A program made the position numbers and the translations under genes. Shown in pieces: positions 16,087 through 24,897 of a stretch of DNA of 64,000 nucleotides. The DNA is taken from assembly GCF_036880965.1 (NCBI RefSeq), contig NZ_JBAJMV010000006.1, positions 248,001-312,000 on the forward strand, read 5' to 3'. The notes under the pieces were generated by a model that saw only the letters and a program-made list of their open reading frames with translations, was not told where the DNA came from and ran no database searches. Every line of letters begins with the position of its first letter. Positions within the stretch are counted from its first letter, which is position 1. Source of the stretch: JAUASW01 sp036880965. Its GTDB lineage: Bacteria; Pseudomonadota; Gammaproteobacteria; Burkholderiales; Burkholderiaceae_C.

Positions 16087-17217
16087 TCAGATCAAGGCGC
16101 GCCCGATGAGTATCTTCTGAACTTCGGAGGTGCCCTCGTAGATCTGCGTCACGCGCACATCGCGGTAGATGCGCTCGACGGGGAAGTCGCTGACATAGCC
16201 GTAGCCGCCATGGATCTGGATCGCCGCCGAGCAGACCTTCTCGGCCATCTCTGACGCGAAGAGTTTGGCCATGGCTGCCTCTTTCAGGCAGGGCAGGCCG
16301 GCGTCCTTCAGGCTGGCGGCATGCCAGATCAGCTGGCGCGCGGCCTCGATCTGCGTGGCCATGTCGGCCAGCTTGTGGCTCATCGCCTGATGTTCGAAGA
16401 TCGGCACGCCAAAGGCCACGCGCTCCTTGCTGTACTTCAGCGCCGCCTCGAAAGCCGCACGCGCCATGCCCACCGATTGCGAGGCGATGCCGATGCGGCC
16501 GCCTTCCAGGCCCGACAGCGCGATCTTCAGCCCCTGCCCCTCTTCGCCGAGCCGATAGCTCGCCGGAATGCGGCAGTTCTCGAACAGGATCTGCGCCGTG
16601 TCGCTGGCATGCTGGCCCATCTTGTCTTCGATGCGCGCGACCGTGTAGCCCGGCGTCTTGGTGGGCACCAGGAAGGCGGAGATGCCCTTCTTGCCCGCGG
16701 CCTTGTCGGTCACGGCCATCACGATGGCCAGGTCGCCGTTCTTGCCGCTGGTGATGAATTGCTTGACGCCGTTGATCACGTAGTCGTCGCCATCGCGGAC
16801 GGCGGTGGTCTTGAGCCCGCCCGCTTCCGAGCCGACATGCGGCTCGGTCAGGCAGAAGGCGCCCAGCATGTCACCCCGCGCCAGCGGCTTCAGGAACTGC
16901 TGCTTTTGCTGCTCGTTGCCGAAGGCCATCATGATCGAGCAGCAAGGGCAGTTGTTGACGCTGACGACCGTGGACGTGGCGCCGTCACCGGCGCCGATCT
17001 CTTCCAGGATGATGCTGAGTGCCAGATAGTCCAGGCCCGCGCCGTCGTACTCGCTCGGCACGGCCACGCCGTAGCAACCGAGCTCGGCCAGGCCTTTCAG
17101 CTCGGCGGCTGGGAAGTGGTGGTTCTTGTCCCACTCGGCCGCCTTGGGCGCGATCTGGTCTTGCACGAATGCGCGCACGGCATCTTGTACGGCGCGGTGG
17201 TCTTCACTGAGGATCAT
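16087..17217 (-). CDS. Acyl-CoA dehydrogenase
   Basis: A 376-residue flavoprotein that oxidises acyl-CoA to enoyl-CoA and passes electrons to ETF. It has an all-helical N-domain, the beta-domain FAD motif FCLTEPHVGSEAG, and the C-terminal helical domain ending IYEGTSEVQKILIGR. The catalytic base is predicted to be Glu361 in that last motif, the position used by short/medium-chain enzymes and unlike the isovaleryl-type enzyme encoded further upstream. Length is normal. It is in a run with thiolase and SDR genes, so beta-oxidation or branched-chain breakdown is likely. Chain specificity cannot be read with certainty. Confidence 0.88.
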   Translation of the reverse strand: MILSEDHRAVQDAVRAFVQDQIAPKAAEWDKNHHFPAAELKGLAELGCYGVAVPSEYDGAGLDYLALSIILEEIGAGDGATSTVVSVNNCPCCSIMMAFGNEQQKQQFLKPLARGDMLGAFCLTEPHVGSEAGGLKTTAVRDGDDYVINGVKQFITSGKNGDLAIVMAVTDKAAGKKGISAFLVPTKTPGYTVARIEDKMGQHASDTAQILFENCRIPASYRLGEEGQGLKIALSGLEGGRIGIASQSVGMARAAFEAALKYSKERVAFGVPIFEHQAMSHKLADMATQIEAARQLIWHAASLKDAGLPCLKEAAMAKLFASEMAEKVCSAAIQIHGGYGYVSDFPVERIYRDVRVTQIYEGTSEVQKILIGRALI

Positions 17218-17226
17218 CTTGTTGTC

Positions 17227-17892
17227 TCACCAGGCCAGCGGTTGGCCGTCGTAGTTGAGGAAGGCGCCGTTGTCTGCGGCGGTGAGTTGCGAGAGCTGCC
17301 CGCGCATGCCGGCCACACTCTCGTCGACAGTCAGGTCGGCGCCGCTGCCGCCCATGTCCGTCTTCACCCAGCCTGGATGAAAGGCCACACAGATGACGCG
17401 GCCCTGGAGCGCCAGCGATGCGTCGCGCAGCACCGAATTCACCCCCGCCTTGGAGGCGCGGTAAAGCCAGCTGGCCGTGGAATCGCGCAAGGCCATCGAG
17501 CCCATGCGCGAAGACAGGATCGCCAGCCGCGCGCCCGGCGCCATGTAGTCCGAGAGCTGCGGCAGGATGCGCATCGGGCCCAGCACATTGGTGCGCATCA
17601 CCGCGTCGAACTCGTCTTGCGGCGGCGTCTGCAGGCCCTTGGTACGCGTGCCGTGGATGCCGGCGTTGATGATCACGCGGTCGAAGACGTGGCCATCGAT
17701 CTGCCAGGCCAGGCCCGAGGCGCTGGCCGTGTCGGCAACGTCCAGCTTCAGCGCCGTGGCACCGAGGCCGCGCAGCGTGGCGAGTGCCTCCTCGCTGCGC
17801 GCCGTGGCCACAACCTGGGCGCCCGACTGCCGGTACTGGCGGACGAACTCCAGGCCGATGCCACGCGAAGCCCCGATGACGAGGACCTGCAT
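17227..17892 (-). CDS. Short-chain dehydrogenase/reductase
   Basis: A 221-residue classical SDR. The Rossmann nucleotide motif is G7-A-S-R-G-I-G13. NAG lies at 77-79. The catalytic residues are Ser127 or Ser128, Tyr144 and Lys148 (YRASK). Arg10 next to the glycine motif suggests NADPH. It is three bases downstream of the thiolase stop and ten bases before the acyl-CoA dehydrogenase start codon, so one transcript is likely. It might reduce a 3-oxoacyl intermediate or act on an unrelated carbonyl. It resembles the short CsgA/sniffer-like SDRs with a C-terminal 'LNYDGQPLAW' tail. Confidence 0.83.
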   Translation of the reverse strand: MQVLVIGASRGIGLEFVRQYRQSGAQVVATARSEEALATLRGLGATALKLDVADTASASGLAWQIDGHVFDRVIINAGIHGTRTKGLQTPPQDEFDAVMRTNVLGPMRILPQLSDYMAPGARLAILSSRMGSMALRDSTASWLYRASKAGVNSVLRDASLALQGRVICVAFHPGWVKTDMGGSGADLTVDESVAGMRGQLSQLTAADNGAFLNYDGQPLAW

Positions 17893-17895
17893 CTC

Positions 17896-19074
17896 TTAGA
17901 TCAACTCGACGCCAACGGCCGTAGCTTCACCACCGCCGATGCACAAGGCCGCCACGCCACGCTTCAGGCCGCGGTGACGCAGGGCGCCGATCAGCGTGAC
18001 CAGGATGCGGGCGCCGGAAGCGCCGATCGGATGGCCCAGCGCACAGGCGCCGCCGTTCACATTGACGATCTCGTGCGGCAGCTTGAACTCGGCCATCGCC
18101 GCCATGGTCACGGCGGCAAAGGCTTCGTTCACTTCCCACAGATCGACGCTCTTGGCATCCCAGCCATTCTTCGTCAGCAGCTTGTTGATCGCGCCAACCG
18201 GGGCGGTGGTGAACCACTCGGGCGCATTGGCGTGGACTGCGGTGCCGACAATGCGAGCGACGGGTTGGAGGCCCAGCTTGGCGGCGGTGGATTCACGCAT
18301 CAGTACCAGCGCAGCGGCGCCGTCGGAGATCGACGAGGAGGTGGCGGCGGTGATCGTGCCGTCCTTCTTGAACGCAGGCTTCAGGCCGGCGATCTTGTCG
18401 AGCTTGGCCTTGAACGGCTGCTCGTCCTTGTCGAACACGGTGTCGCCGCCGCGGCCCGACACGGTCACCGGCGCGATTTCCCATTCGAAGCTGCCATCGG
18501 TGTTGGCACGCTTGGCGCGCTCGGTCGAAGCGATGGCGAAGGCGTCTTGCGCTTCACGCGTGAAGGCGTACTTGGCGACGCATTGCTCGGCGAAAACGCC
18601 CATGGCCTTGCCGCGCTCGTAGGCGTCTTCCAGACCGTCCAGGGCCATGTGGTCGTACATCTGCGTGGCGCCGTACTTCACGCCCTTGCGCGCGAACATC
18701 AGGTGCGGCGCATTGGTCATCGACTCCATGCCGCCAGCGATGAGGATGTCAGCGCTTTCGGCCTTCAGGGTGTCGTGGGCAAACATGGTGGCGCGCATGC
18801 CGGCGCCGCACATCTTCGAGAGCGTCACCGCGCCCACCGACTGCGGCAGGCCGGCCTTCAAGACGGCTTGCCGCGCGGGCGCCTGGCCCTGGCCGGCCAT
18901 CAGGCAGTTGCCGATGAAGGCCTCCTGGATGGCGTCGCCGGGCACGCCGGCCCGCTCGACCGCGGCCTTGATGGCCACAGCGGCCAGCTCCCAGGCTTGC
19001 AGGCCGGCGAAGTCGCCGAGCAGGCCGCCGATGGGCGTCCGTGCGGCGGAAACGATAACGATGGAATCAGACAT
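17896..19074 (-). CDS. Acetyl-CoA C-acyltransferase (thiolase)
   Basis: A 392-residue thiolase of the acetyl-CoA acetyltransferase type. The nucleophile is Cys89 (LSKMCGAGM). His348 lies in GGACALGHPIGASGAR and the acid/base Cys378 in ALCIGGGEA. GGMESMTNAPHL is also conserved. It can cleave acetoacetyl-CoA, the end product of leucine breakdown, or make it for polyester synthesis. With acyl-CoA dehydrogenases on both sides, the degradative role is more likely. The start has a good ribosome site (AGGAGA). It leads the thiolase-SDR-ACAD-GFA-DUF2277-racemase run. Confidence 0.88.
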   Translation of the reverse strand: MSDSIVIVSAARTPIGGLLGDFAGLQAWELAAVAIKAAVERAGVPGDAIQEAFIGNCLMAGQGQAPARQAVLKAGLPQSVGAVTLSKMCGAGMRATMFAHDTLKAESADILIAGGMESMTNAPHLMFARKGVKYGATQMYDHMALDGLEDAYERGKAMGVFAEQCVAKYAFTREAQDAFAIASTERAKRANTDGSFEWEIAPVTVSGRGGDTVFDKDEQPFKAKLDKIAGLKPAFKKDGTITAATSSSISDGAAALVLMRESTAAKLGLQPVARIVGTAVHANAPEWFTTAPVGAINKLLTKNGWDAKSVDLWEVNEAFAAVTMAAMAEFKLPHEIVNVNGGACALGHPIGASGARILVTLIGALRHRGLKRGVAALCIGGGEATAVGVELI

Positions 19075-19100
19075 GAGGCTCTCCTTGAAAGCGTTGATGA

Positions 19101-20912
19101 CTACTGAATCGGAAGTTCACGGTGCTCGGGTTCCGCCACCTCCGGGCGGAGCTTGCTGCCGTGCTGGACATGGAAGCGCTTGTGCGCCTCGTAGGGAAAG
19201 ACGTCGTGCACATAGCCGGCCTCGATGCGCTCCTTGTGGCCTTGCCAGTAAGCGGCATCGAGCAAGTCGGCGTGGTGCTTCATGAAGATCTCGCGCACGC
19301 CCGGATGACCCAGGAGGAAGGGGCCGAAGGTCTCGGGGAACACATCGCGCGGGCCGACGCGGTACCAGACCTCGCCGCTCATCTCTTCCTCTTCATTGCG
19401 CGGCGCGGGCACCTTGCGGAAGTTGCAATCGGTCAGGTACTCGATCTCGTCGTAGTCGTAGAACACGACCTTGCCGTGGCGGGTCACGCCGAAGTTCTTC
19501 CACAGCATGTCGCCTGGGAAGACATTGGCGGCCACCAGGTCCTTGATCGCATTGCCGTACTCGACCACCGCATGCTCCATCTGCGCCGGCGTGGCATCCT
19601 GCAGATAGATGTTGAGCGGCACCATGCGGCGCTCAATGTAGACGTGCTTGAGGATCAGGTCGTCGCCCTGCTCCTCAACGAGGCTCGGGCAGAAGAGCTT
19701 CAGGTCCTTGATCAGCTCTTCCTCGAAGCGCCAGCGCGGGAAGGCGACATTGCTGAACTCCAGCGTGTCGGCCATGCGCCCGACGCGGTCGTGCTGCTTC
19801 ACCAGCAGGTACTTGCCCTGGATCAGCTCACGCGTGGTGTTGTCCTTCTGCGGCGGGAAGTAGTCCTTGATCAGCTTGAAGACAAAGGGGTAGCTCGGCA
19901 GGTCGAACACCAGCATCACCATGCCCCGGATGCCTGGCGCGATGCGGAACTTGTCGGACGAGTGGCGCAGGTGATAGAGGAAGTCGCGGTAGAACAGGTT
20001 CTTGCCGTGCTTTTGCAGGCCAATGGAGCTGTAGAGCTCGGCGCGAGGCTTTCGCGGCATCATCGAGCGCAGGAATTGGACGTAGGCGCTCGGCACCTCC
20101 ATGTCGACCATGAAGTACGCGCGGGCAAAGCTGAACAGCATCAGCAGTTCGTCTTCGCCGAACAGCGCGGCGTCGATCTCCAGCAAGCCGCGCTCGTTGT
20201 GCAGGATGGGCAGCGCAAACGGCGTCTCGGTGAAGCCGTTGACGATCTTGCCAACCACATAGGCGCCCTTGTTCCGATAGAACAGCGAGCTCAAGACCTG
20301 GATCTGGAAGTTAGTGCGCCAGCGGAACAGTCCCAGCTCCTGCTGCACCGCGTTCAGGACACAGTCCACGTCGCGGCCCAGGTCCTCGAATTCGACATCG
20401 AGCTGGAAGTTGGTGACGATTCGCGTCATCGTCTCGCGCAGCGTCTCCTTCGTGGGGTAGTAGCAGCGGTAGGTCGGCTTGGCGGCGGGCTCGTCGTTCT
20501 CGATGTACTCGGTCGAAATGGCCGGCCGCACAAAGATGAAATCGTTGCGGAAGTAGCTGTGGTGGAGCACCCGCGTGCAGACCGAGTTGAAGAAGGTCTC
20601 GGCCAGCTCGGGCTGGTGGTGGTTGGTCAGGAGGCCGATGTAGTGCAGCTTGACCTGCTGCCACACGTCCATGGGCAGGCTGCCGATCTGGAACTGTTCT
20701 TCCAGCATCGCAATGCCTTCGTCCACCCGCTTGTCGTAGAACTCGATGCGCAAGGCCTGAGCGCGTTGCTGCCCATGCCAGTCGGCCCGCTCGAAGCGCT
20801 GCTTGGCCTCGGCCGTGGTGGCGCGAAACAGGCGGTAATGCTTGTTGAAGCCGCCGAGCAAGGCGTTCGCAATCTCGAACGCACGGGCATCGGTCAGCTT
20901 CTGCGGGAACAT
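19101..20912 (-). CDS. aceK: Isocitrate dehydrogenase kinase/phosphatase AceK
   Basis: A 603-residue bifunctional enzyme that phosphorylates and dephosphorylates isocitrate dehydrogenase, setting flux between the TCA cycle and the glyoxylate shunt. Family landmarks are the ATP loop APGIRGMVMLVF, the lysine in FKLIKDYF, FPGDMLWKNFGVTRHGKVVFYDYDE with the catalytic Asp residues, and the N-terminal regulatory domain of about 310 residues. I begin at MFPQKLTDA, since longer readings run into the neighbouring gene. Its placement between a thiolase and a carbonic anhydrase in an acetyl-CoA-producing cluster fits a role when acetyl units are the carbon source. Confidence 0.95.
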   Translation of the reverse strand: MFPQKLTDARAFEIANALLGGFNKHYRLFRATTAEAKQRFERADWHGQQRAQALRIEFYDKRVDEGIAMLEEQFQIGSLPMDVWQQVKLHYIGLLTNHHQPELAETFFNSVCTRVLHHSYFRNDFIFVRPAISTEYIENDEPAAKPTYRCYYPTKETLRETMTRIVTNFQLDVEFEDLGRDVDCVLNAVQQELGLFRWRTNFQIQVLSSLFYRNKGAYVVGKIVNGFTETPFALPILHNERGLLEIDAALFGEDELLMLFSFARAYFMVDMEVPSAYVQFLRSMMPRKPRAELYSSIGLQKHGKNLFYRDFLYHLRHSSDKFRIAPGIRGMVMLVFDLPSYPFVFKLIKDYFPPQKDNTTRELIQGKYLLVKQHDRVGRMADTLEFSNVAFPRWRFEEELIKDLKLFCPSLVEEQGDDLILKHVYIERRMVPLNIYLQDATPAQMEHAVVEYGNAIKDLVAANVFPGDMLWKNFGVTRHGKVVFYDYDEIEYLTDCNFRKVPAPRNEEEEMSGEVWYRVGPRDVFPETFGPFLLGHPGVREIFMKHHADLLDAAYWQGHKERIEAGYVHDVFPYEAHKRFHVQHGSKLRPEVAEPEHRELPIQ

Positions 20913-20944
20913 GGCTGGCTCCGACTGCAGGCTCAGGCAGCTCT

Positions 20945-21625
20945 TCAGGCGGCGCTGTTCACGCGCGCAGCCTCGTAGCGCTTCTTGACGTTGGCCAGCG
21001 CCTGGCGATACGCCTCGCCCACCTGCTCGGCCGCCGAGACGGTCAAGGACAGGTCTTCCAGCAGGCCGTTGTGCAGGCCATAGACCCAGCCATGCACCAC
21101 CACCTCCTGGCCGCGCGCCCAGGCGTCCTGGACCACCGTGGTCTGGCAGGCGTTGCGGGCCTGCGCCAGCACATTCAGCTCGCACAGCGCATTGACGCGC
21201 TGCTCGGGCTGCAGCGTTTCGAGCCAATCGGCGTGATCGTTGCGCACGTCTTGCACATGGCGCAGCCAGTTGTCCACGAGGCCGGTGCGCAGGTCCAGCA
21301 GGGCCGCGCGCACGCCACCGCAATTGGAATGACCGACCACGATGATGTGCTTGACTTTCAAGGCATCGACCGCGAACTGCATGACCGACAGGCAGTTGAG
21401 GTCCGAATGAACCACGACGTTGGCCACATTGCGATGGACGAAAAGCTCGCCCGGCAGGAGGTTCACCAGCTCATTGGCCGGCACGCGGCTGTCAGCGCAA
21501 CCGATCCACAAATACTGCGGCGTCTGCTGCTTGAGCAGGCGTGAGAAGAAGCCCGGTTCGCGCGACTCGGTATCGGCGGCCCACTGCCGGTTGCTCTCGA
21601 GGAGTTCTTGAAGGTTCGTGCTCAT
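20945..21625 (-). CDS. can: Beta-class carbonic anhydrase
   Basis: A 226-residue zinc enzyme that interconverts CO2 and bicarbonate. Ligands are C43 (IGCADSR), H99 and C102 (VGHSNCGG), with the D45-R47 dyad intact. Length fits the Can type. I choose MSTNLQELL as the start; an in-frame ATG five codons earlier is possible. The start overlaps the upstream dehydratase stop by four bases. In a leucine-degradation setting the enzyme would supply bicarbonate for 3-methylcrotonyl-CoA carboxylase. That carboxylase is not in this window, so this is inference. Confidence 0.93.
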   Translation of the reverse strand: MSTNLQELLESNRQWAADTESREPGFFSRLLKQQTPQYLWIGCADSRVPANELVNLLPGELFVHRNVANVVVHSDLNCLSVMQFAVDALKVKHIIVVGHSNCGGVRAALLDLRTGLVDNWLRHVQDVRNDHADWLETLQPEQRVNALCELNVLAQARNACQTTVVQDAWARGQEVVVHGWVYGLHNGLLEDLSLTVSAAEQVGEAYRQALANVKKRYEAARVNSAA

Positions 21626-22542
21626 GCGCTCATTGTCCATGTGGCAAGCATCGCGGTGCTGACAGCGATGCCACCGCAGACTTCGATCAAGGGTCTTTTG
21701 AATCTGGCGAGCGTTGCTTCGTGAACGCTCAAGGCAGCCAGGGCCGCGCCGCAGGCCGGCTCCACCATCACGCGCATCGCGTCGGCGAAACGGACGCAGG
21801 CCTGGGTCGCGTCTCGGTCGCTGACGGTCAGGCTGAGGGTCGGGTGGGACTGCGCCAGGCGCAGCGCCTCGGCCGCCACACGGCGGGCCCCCAACGAGGT
21901 CGCGATGGAAGTGATCGCCGGCAGCGTGACGGCCTCGCCGGCTTGCAGGCTCCGGCTGAGGCTGTCGGCGCCCAGGGTTTCGAGCGCAATCACCGGCACT
22001 TCGTTCAGGCCGTGCCGTTGCAGGCCCTGCACGATGCCGCAATAGAGACCGCCGCCGCCCACCGCAGTGATCACGGCATCGAACTCCACGCCCTCGGCAA
22101 GCACTTCGTCGATCAGCGTCGAATGGCCCTTCCAGAGCAGCGGATGGTCAAAGGGATGGACATGACGCGCGCCGCGCTCGGCCGCCAGGGCGATTGCAAA
22201 GGCGTTCGCCTCGTCGAAGGCCGCACCGTGACGCAAGACGGAGGCGCCGCGCGCGGCGATCTTCTCGGCCACGGCCGGGCTGCTGGTTTCGGGCAGCACG
22301 ATGGTGACGGCCATGCCCAGGGCACGTGCTGCGTAGGCAGCCGCAAAGCCGGCATTGCCACCCGAGGCACAGACGATCTCACGCACGCCCTCAGCGGCCG
22401 CCTCCTGCACCAGACGCCCCACGCCGCGCAGCTTGAAGCTGCCGCTGGGCTGCAGCGCGTCCATCTTCAGCCACACCTCGGCCTGCGGGAACAGACCGGG
22501 CGCGGCGCGCAGCAAAGGGGTGTCGAGGTGCAAGGGCTTCAT
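21622..22542 (-). CDS. PLP-dependent serine/threonine dehydratase family enzyme
   Basis: A fold-type II PLP enzyme of 306 residues. The PLP lysine is K37 in PSGSFKLRG. The substrate loop is SGGNAG, and the phosphate-binding glycine loop is GGGGLYCG. No regulatory ACT domain is present, as in catabolic serine or threonine dehydratases. It probably deaminates L-serine or L-threonine; racemase activity is possible. I chose ATG 22542 (MKPLHLDTP); a GTG at 22575 would add 11 residues and lies within a hairpin. The stop overlaps the carbonic anhydrase start (ATGA), so the two are coupled. Confidence 0.82.
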   Translation of the reverse strand: MKPLHLDTPLLRAAPGLFPQAEVWLKMDALQPSGSFKLRGVGRLVQEAAAEGVREIVCASGGNAGFAAAYAARALGMAVTIVLPETSSPAVAEKIAARGASVLRHGAAFDEANAFAIALAAERGARHVHPFDHPLLWKGHSTLIDEVLAEGVEFDAVITAVGGGGLYCGIVQGLQRHGLNEVPVIALETLGADSLSRSLQAGEAVTLPAITSIATSLGARRVAAEALRLAQSHPTLSLTVSDRDATQACVRFADAMRVMVEPACGAALAALSVHEATLARFKRPLIEVCGGIAVSTAMLATWTMSA

Positions 22543-22574
22543 GGCCAAAGGCGGATCACATGGTCTGGCATTCA

Positions 22575-22599
22575 CTCACATCCGACTAGCGGATATGAG
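22575..22599 (-). other. Hairpin upstream of the dehydratase gene
   Basis: CTCACATCCG (22575-22584) and CGGATATGAG (22590-22599) pair with one mismatch around the loop ACTAG. It lies between the isovaleryl-CoA dehydrogenase stop and the dehydratase start. No T-run adjoins it. It may be an mRNA stability element separating the two coding regions. Confidence 0.45.
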
Positions 22600-22650
22600 T
22601 GCCTGCCGCAACGGCGCCGCCAAGCGGCTTGTTGTCTGTACCCGAGCCCA

Positions 22651-23832
22651 TTACATGGTCTCGGCGAACAGCTCACGCCCGATCAGCATGCGGCGAATCT
22701 CCGACGTGCCGGCACCAATCTCATACAGCTTGGCATCGCGCCACAGGCGGCCCAGCGGGTACTCGTTGATATAGCCATTGCCGCCGAAGATCTGCACGCC
22801 TTCGCCCGCCATCCAGGTGGCCTTCTCGGCCGTCCACAGGATCACCGATGCGCAGTCCTTGCGGACCTGGCGCACATGCTCGGCGCCCAACAGGTCGAGG
22901 TTCTTGGCCACGGTGTACGCGAACGAGCGACCGGCCTGCAGCACCGTGTACATGTCCGCGACCTTGCCCTGGATCAGCTGGAATTCGCCGATGCTCTGGC
23001 CGAACTGCTTGCGATCGTGGATGTAGGGAATCACGTTGTCCATCACGCTTTGCATGATCCCGAGCGGCCCGCCGGTCAGCACGGCGCGCTCATAGTCCAG
23101 GCCCGACATCAGCACCTTGGCGCCGCCGTTCACTGCGCCCAGCACGTTCTCGGCTGGCACTTCCACGTCCTGGAACACCAGCTCGCCGGTGTGGCTGCCG
23201 CGCATGCCCAGCTTGTCGAGCTTTTGCGCGATGCTGAAACCCTTCATGCCCTTTTCGATCAGGAAGGCCGTGACGCCGCGAGCACCCAGCTCGGGCTCGC
23301 TCTTGGCATAGACCACCAGGGTGTCGGCATCCGGGCCGTTGGTGATCCACATCTTGCTGCCGTTGAGCAGGTAGTAGCCGCCCTTGTCTTCGGCCTTGAG
23401 CTTCATGCTCAGGACGTCGGAGCCGGCACCGGGCTCGCTCATTGCCAGCGCACCGACATGCTCGCCGCTGATCAGCTTGGGCAGGTATTTCCTGCGCTGG
23501 GCGTCGGTGCCGTTGCGCTTGATCTGGTTGACGCAGAGATTGCTGTGCGCGCCGTAGGACAGGCCCACCGAGGCCGAGGCGCGGCTGATCTCTTCCATCG
23601 CCACCATATGGGCCAGATAGCCCATGTTCGCGCCGCCGTATTCCTCACCGACGGTGATGCCCAGCACGCCCAAGTCACCCATCTTGCGCCACAGGTCCAT
23701 GGGGAACTGGTCCGAATGGTCGATCTCGGCCGCGCGCGGTGCGATCTCGGCATCGGCAAAGGCGCGCACCGCATCGCGCAGCGCGTCGATGTCCTCGCCA
23801 AGTTGGAAATTCAGGCCGGGCAAGTTGCTCAT
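22651..23832 (-). CDS. ivd: Isovaleryl-CoA dehydrogenase
   Basis: A 393-residue acyl-CoA dehydrogenase of the leucine pathway, oxidising isovaleryl-CoA to 3-methylcrotonyl-CoA. The catalytic Glu is seen at residue 248 in GLDYERAVLTGGP, the position peculiar to isovaleryl-CoA (and long-chain) dehydrogenases, and not in the C-terminal loop, which here reads IGAGTSEIRR. The flavin motif MSEPGAGSD is present. The start has a clear AGGAG seven bases upstream. The promoter region holds a perfect 20-bp palindrome like LiuR operators. The rest of the liu pathway (carboxylase, hydratase, lyase) is not in this window. Confidence 0.92.
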   Translation of the reverse strand: MSNLPGLNFQLGEDIDALRDAVRAFADAEIAPRAAEIDHSDQFPMDLWRKMGDLGVLGITVGEEYGGANMGYLAHMVAMEEISRASASVGLSYGAHSNLCVNQIKRNGTDAQRRKYLPKLISGEHVGALAMSEPGAGSDVLSMKLKAEDKGGYYLLNGSKMWITNGPDADTLVVYAKSEPELGARGVTAFLIEKGMKGFSIAQKLDKLGMRGSHTGELVFQDVEVPAENVLGAVNGGAKVLMSGLDYERAVLTGGPLGIMQSVMDNVIPYIHDRKQFGQSIGEFQLIQGKVADMYTVLQAGRSFAYTVAKNLDLLGAEHVRQVRKDCASVILWTAEKATWMAGEGVQIFGGNGYINEYPLGRLWRDAKLYEIGAGTSEIRRMLIGRELFAETM

Positions 23833-23878
23833 GGTTTGTCTCCTGATAGCGGCGTCCATCGTAAGACGCTTCGTTGAC

Positions 23879-23898
23879 TTACGTTTACGTAAACGTAA
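23879..23898. promoter_or_regulatory. Perfect 20-bp palindrome, probable liu-type operator
   Basis: TTACGTTTACGTAAACGTAA is its own reverse complement. It lies 46 bases upstream of the isovaleryl-CoA dehydrogenase start codon. It closely resembles the TTACGT-W-ACGTAA style of sites described for LiuR, the MerR-family regulator of leucine/isovalerate genes in proteobacteria. No liuR gene is in the window, so the binding protein is inferred from the site and the gene it controls. Confidence 0.75.
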
Positions 23899-23905
23899 AT
23901 TGTAA

Positions 23906-24796
23906 TCACGACGCCGGCCCTGCCGGCAACAGCCGTTTCACCAGTGGATGGGCCACCTTCTTCTCGGTGGCAATGGCGAAGAACTGCTCTTCGACACCAT
24001 CGCAGGGCCCCACCCGCTGCAAGGCGTACCGCGCCGTCAGCTTGTCATGAACCAGTTCGGCGGCCGGGAATACACCCAGTCCACCGGCGCCAAAGGTTGC
24101 AAGCAGGGCACTGTCCTCGAACTCGCCCGCCACATGCGGCTTGATGCCATGGCGGTCAAACCAGGCGTCAAGCCGGCCACGCAGCGCCGCGTGCTGAGTC
24201 GGCAACAGCACCGGTACGCGAGCGAGCGAGGCCGGAAAGTCCAGGCTCGCGAGGCTTGCAAGTTCCTGCGATGCGTACCAAGCCACCGCTGAATTGCCCA
24301 TCGCGTGGCTGTAGACCTTCAGGTTCCGATTGGCCGGGGCCGGCCGGTCCGCCAACACCACGTCCAGCCGGTGCAGGGCCAGGTCCCCGAGCAGGCTCTC
24401 GAAGCGATCTTCGTGGCACAGCAGCCGCAGGTGCGGCTCATGGGTCACCGGCAGCAGCAGCCGGCGGACCGCCAGCTTCGGCAATCCATTCGAAATGCCG
24501 ACCGCCAGGCGCAGCCGTGGTGCGCTGGCCGCATCCCGTACAGCCATGGGCAGCTGCTCGCCCAGTTGGAAGATGAGTTCAGCCTGCTTCAGCGCCGCCT
24601 GCCCGGCGTCGGTGAGCGTGAGGCCGCGGCCGGCGGGCCTGAGCAGGCTGGCCCCAAGGGCGCGTTCCAGTTCGCGCACCTGGGCACTGATGGTCTGCAC
24701 GGCCATGCCCAGACGTTCGGCGGCCTTAGATACGCCGCCCTCCTTGGCCACCACCCAGAAATAGTAGAGATGCCGGTAGCTGAAGCTCAGACTCAT
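23906..24796 (-). CDS. nhaR: LysR-family regulator, NhaR-like
   Basis: A 296-residue LysR-type regulator. The N-terminus (SFSYRHLYYFWVVAKEGGVSKAAERLGMAVQTISAQVRELE) is the distinctive NhaR-type helix-turn-helix, which opens with LYYFWVVAKEG rather than the usual LRxFVAVAE. NhaR activates the sodium/proton antiporter gene nhaA in enterobacteria and affects adhesion genes. No nhaA is adjacent here. It is divergent from the TerB-like gene and upstream of, and co-directional with, the isovaleryl-CoA dehydrogenase gene. I start at MSLSFSYRHL; upstream in-frame codons look non-coding. Targets unknown. Confidence 0.75.
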   Translation of the reverse strand: MSLSFSYRHLYYFWVVAKEGGVSKAAERLGMAVQTISAQVRELERALGASLLRPAGRGLTLTDAGQAALKQAELIFQLGEQLPMAVRDAASAPRLRLAVGISNGLPKLAVRRLLLPVTHEPHLRLLCHEDRFESLLGDLALHRLDVVLADRPAPANRNLKVYSHAMGNSAVAWYASQELASLASLDFPASLARVPVLLPTQHAALRGRLDAWFDRHGIKPHVAGEFEDSALLATFGAGGLGVFPAAELVHDKLTARYALQRVGPCDGVEEQFFAIATEKKVAHPLVKRLLPAGPAS

Positions 24797-24897
24797 TTCG
24801 TTTTTTACGAAGTTTTGTTCATTGATTCTCTGCTTTTTATCGCGAAACCAGCCACATAGAGTGCTGACCGTTACGCAACCTTTGAATGGAGCAGGCC

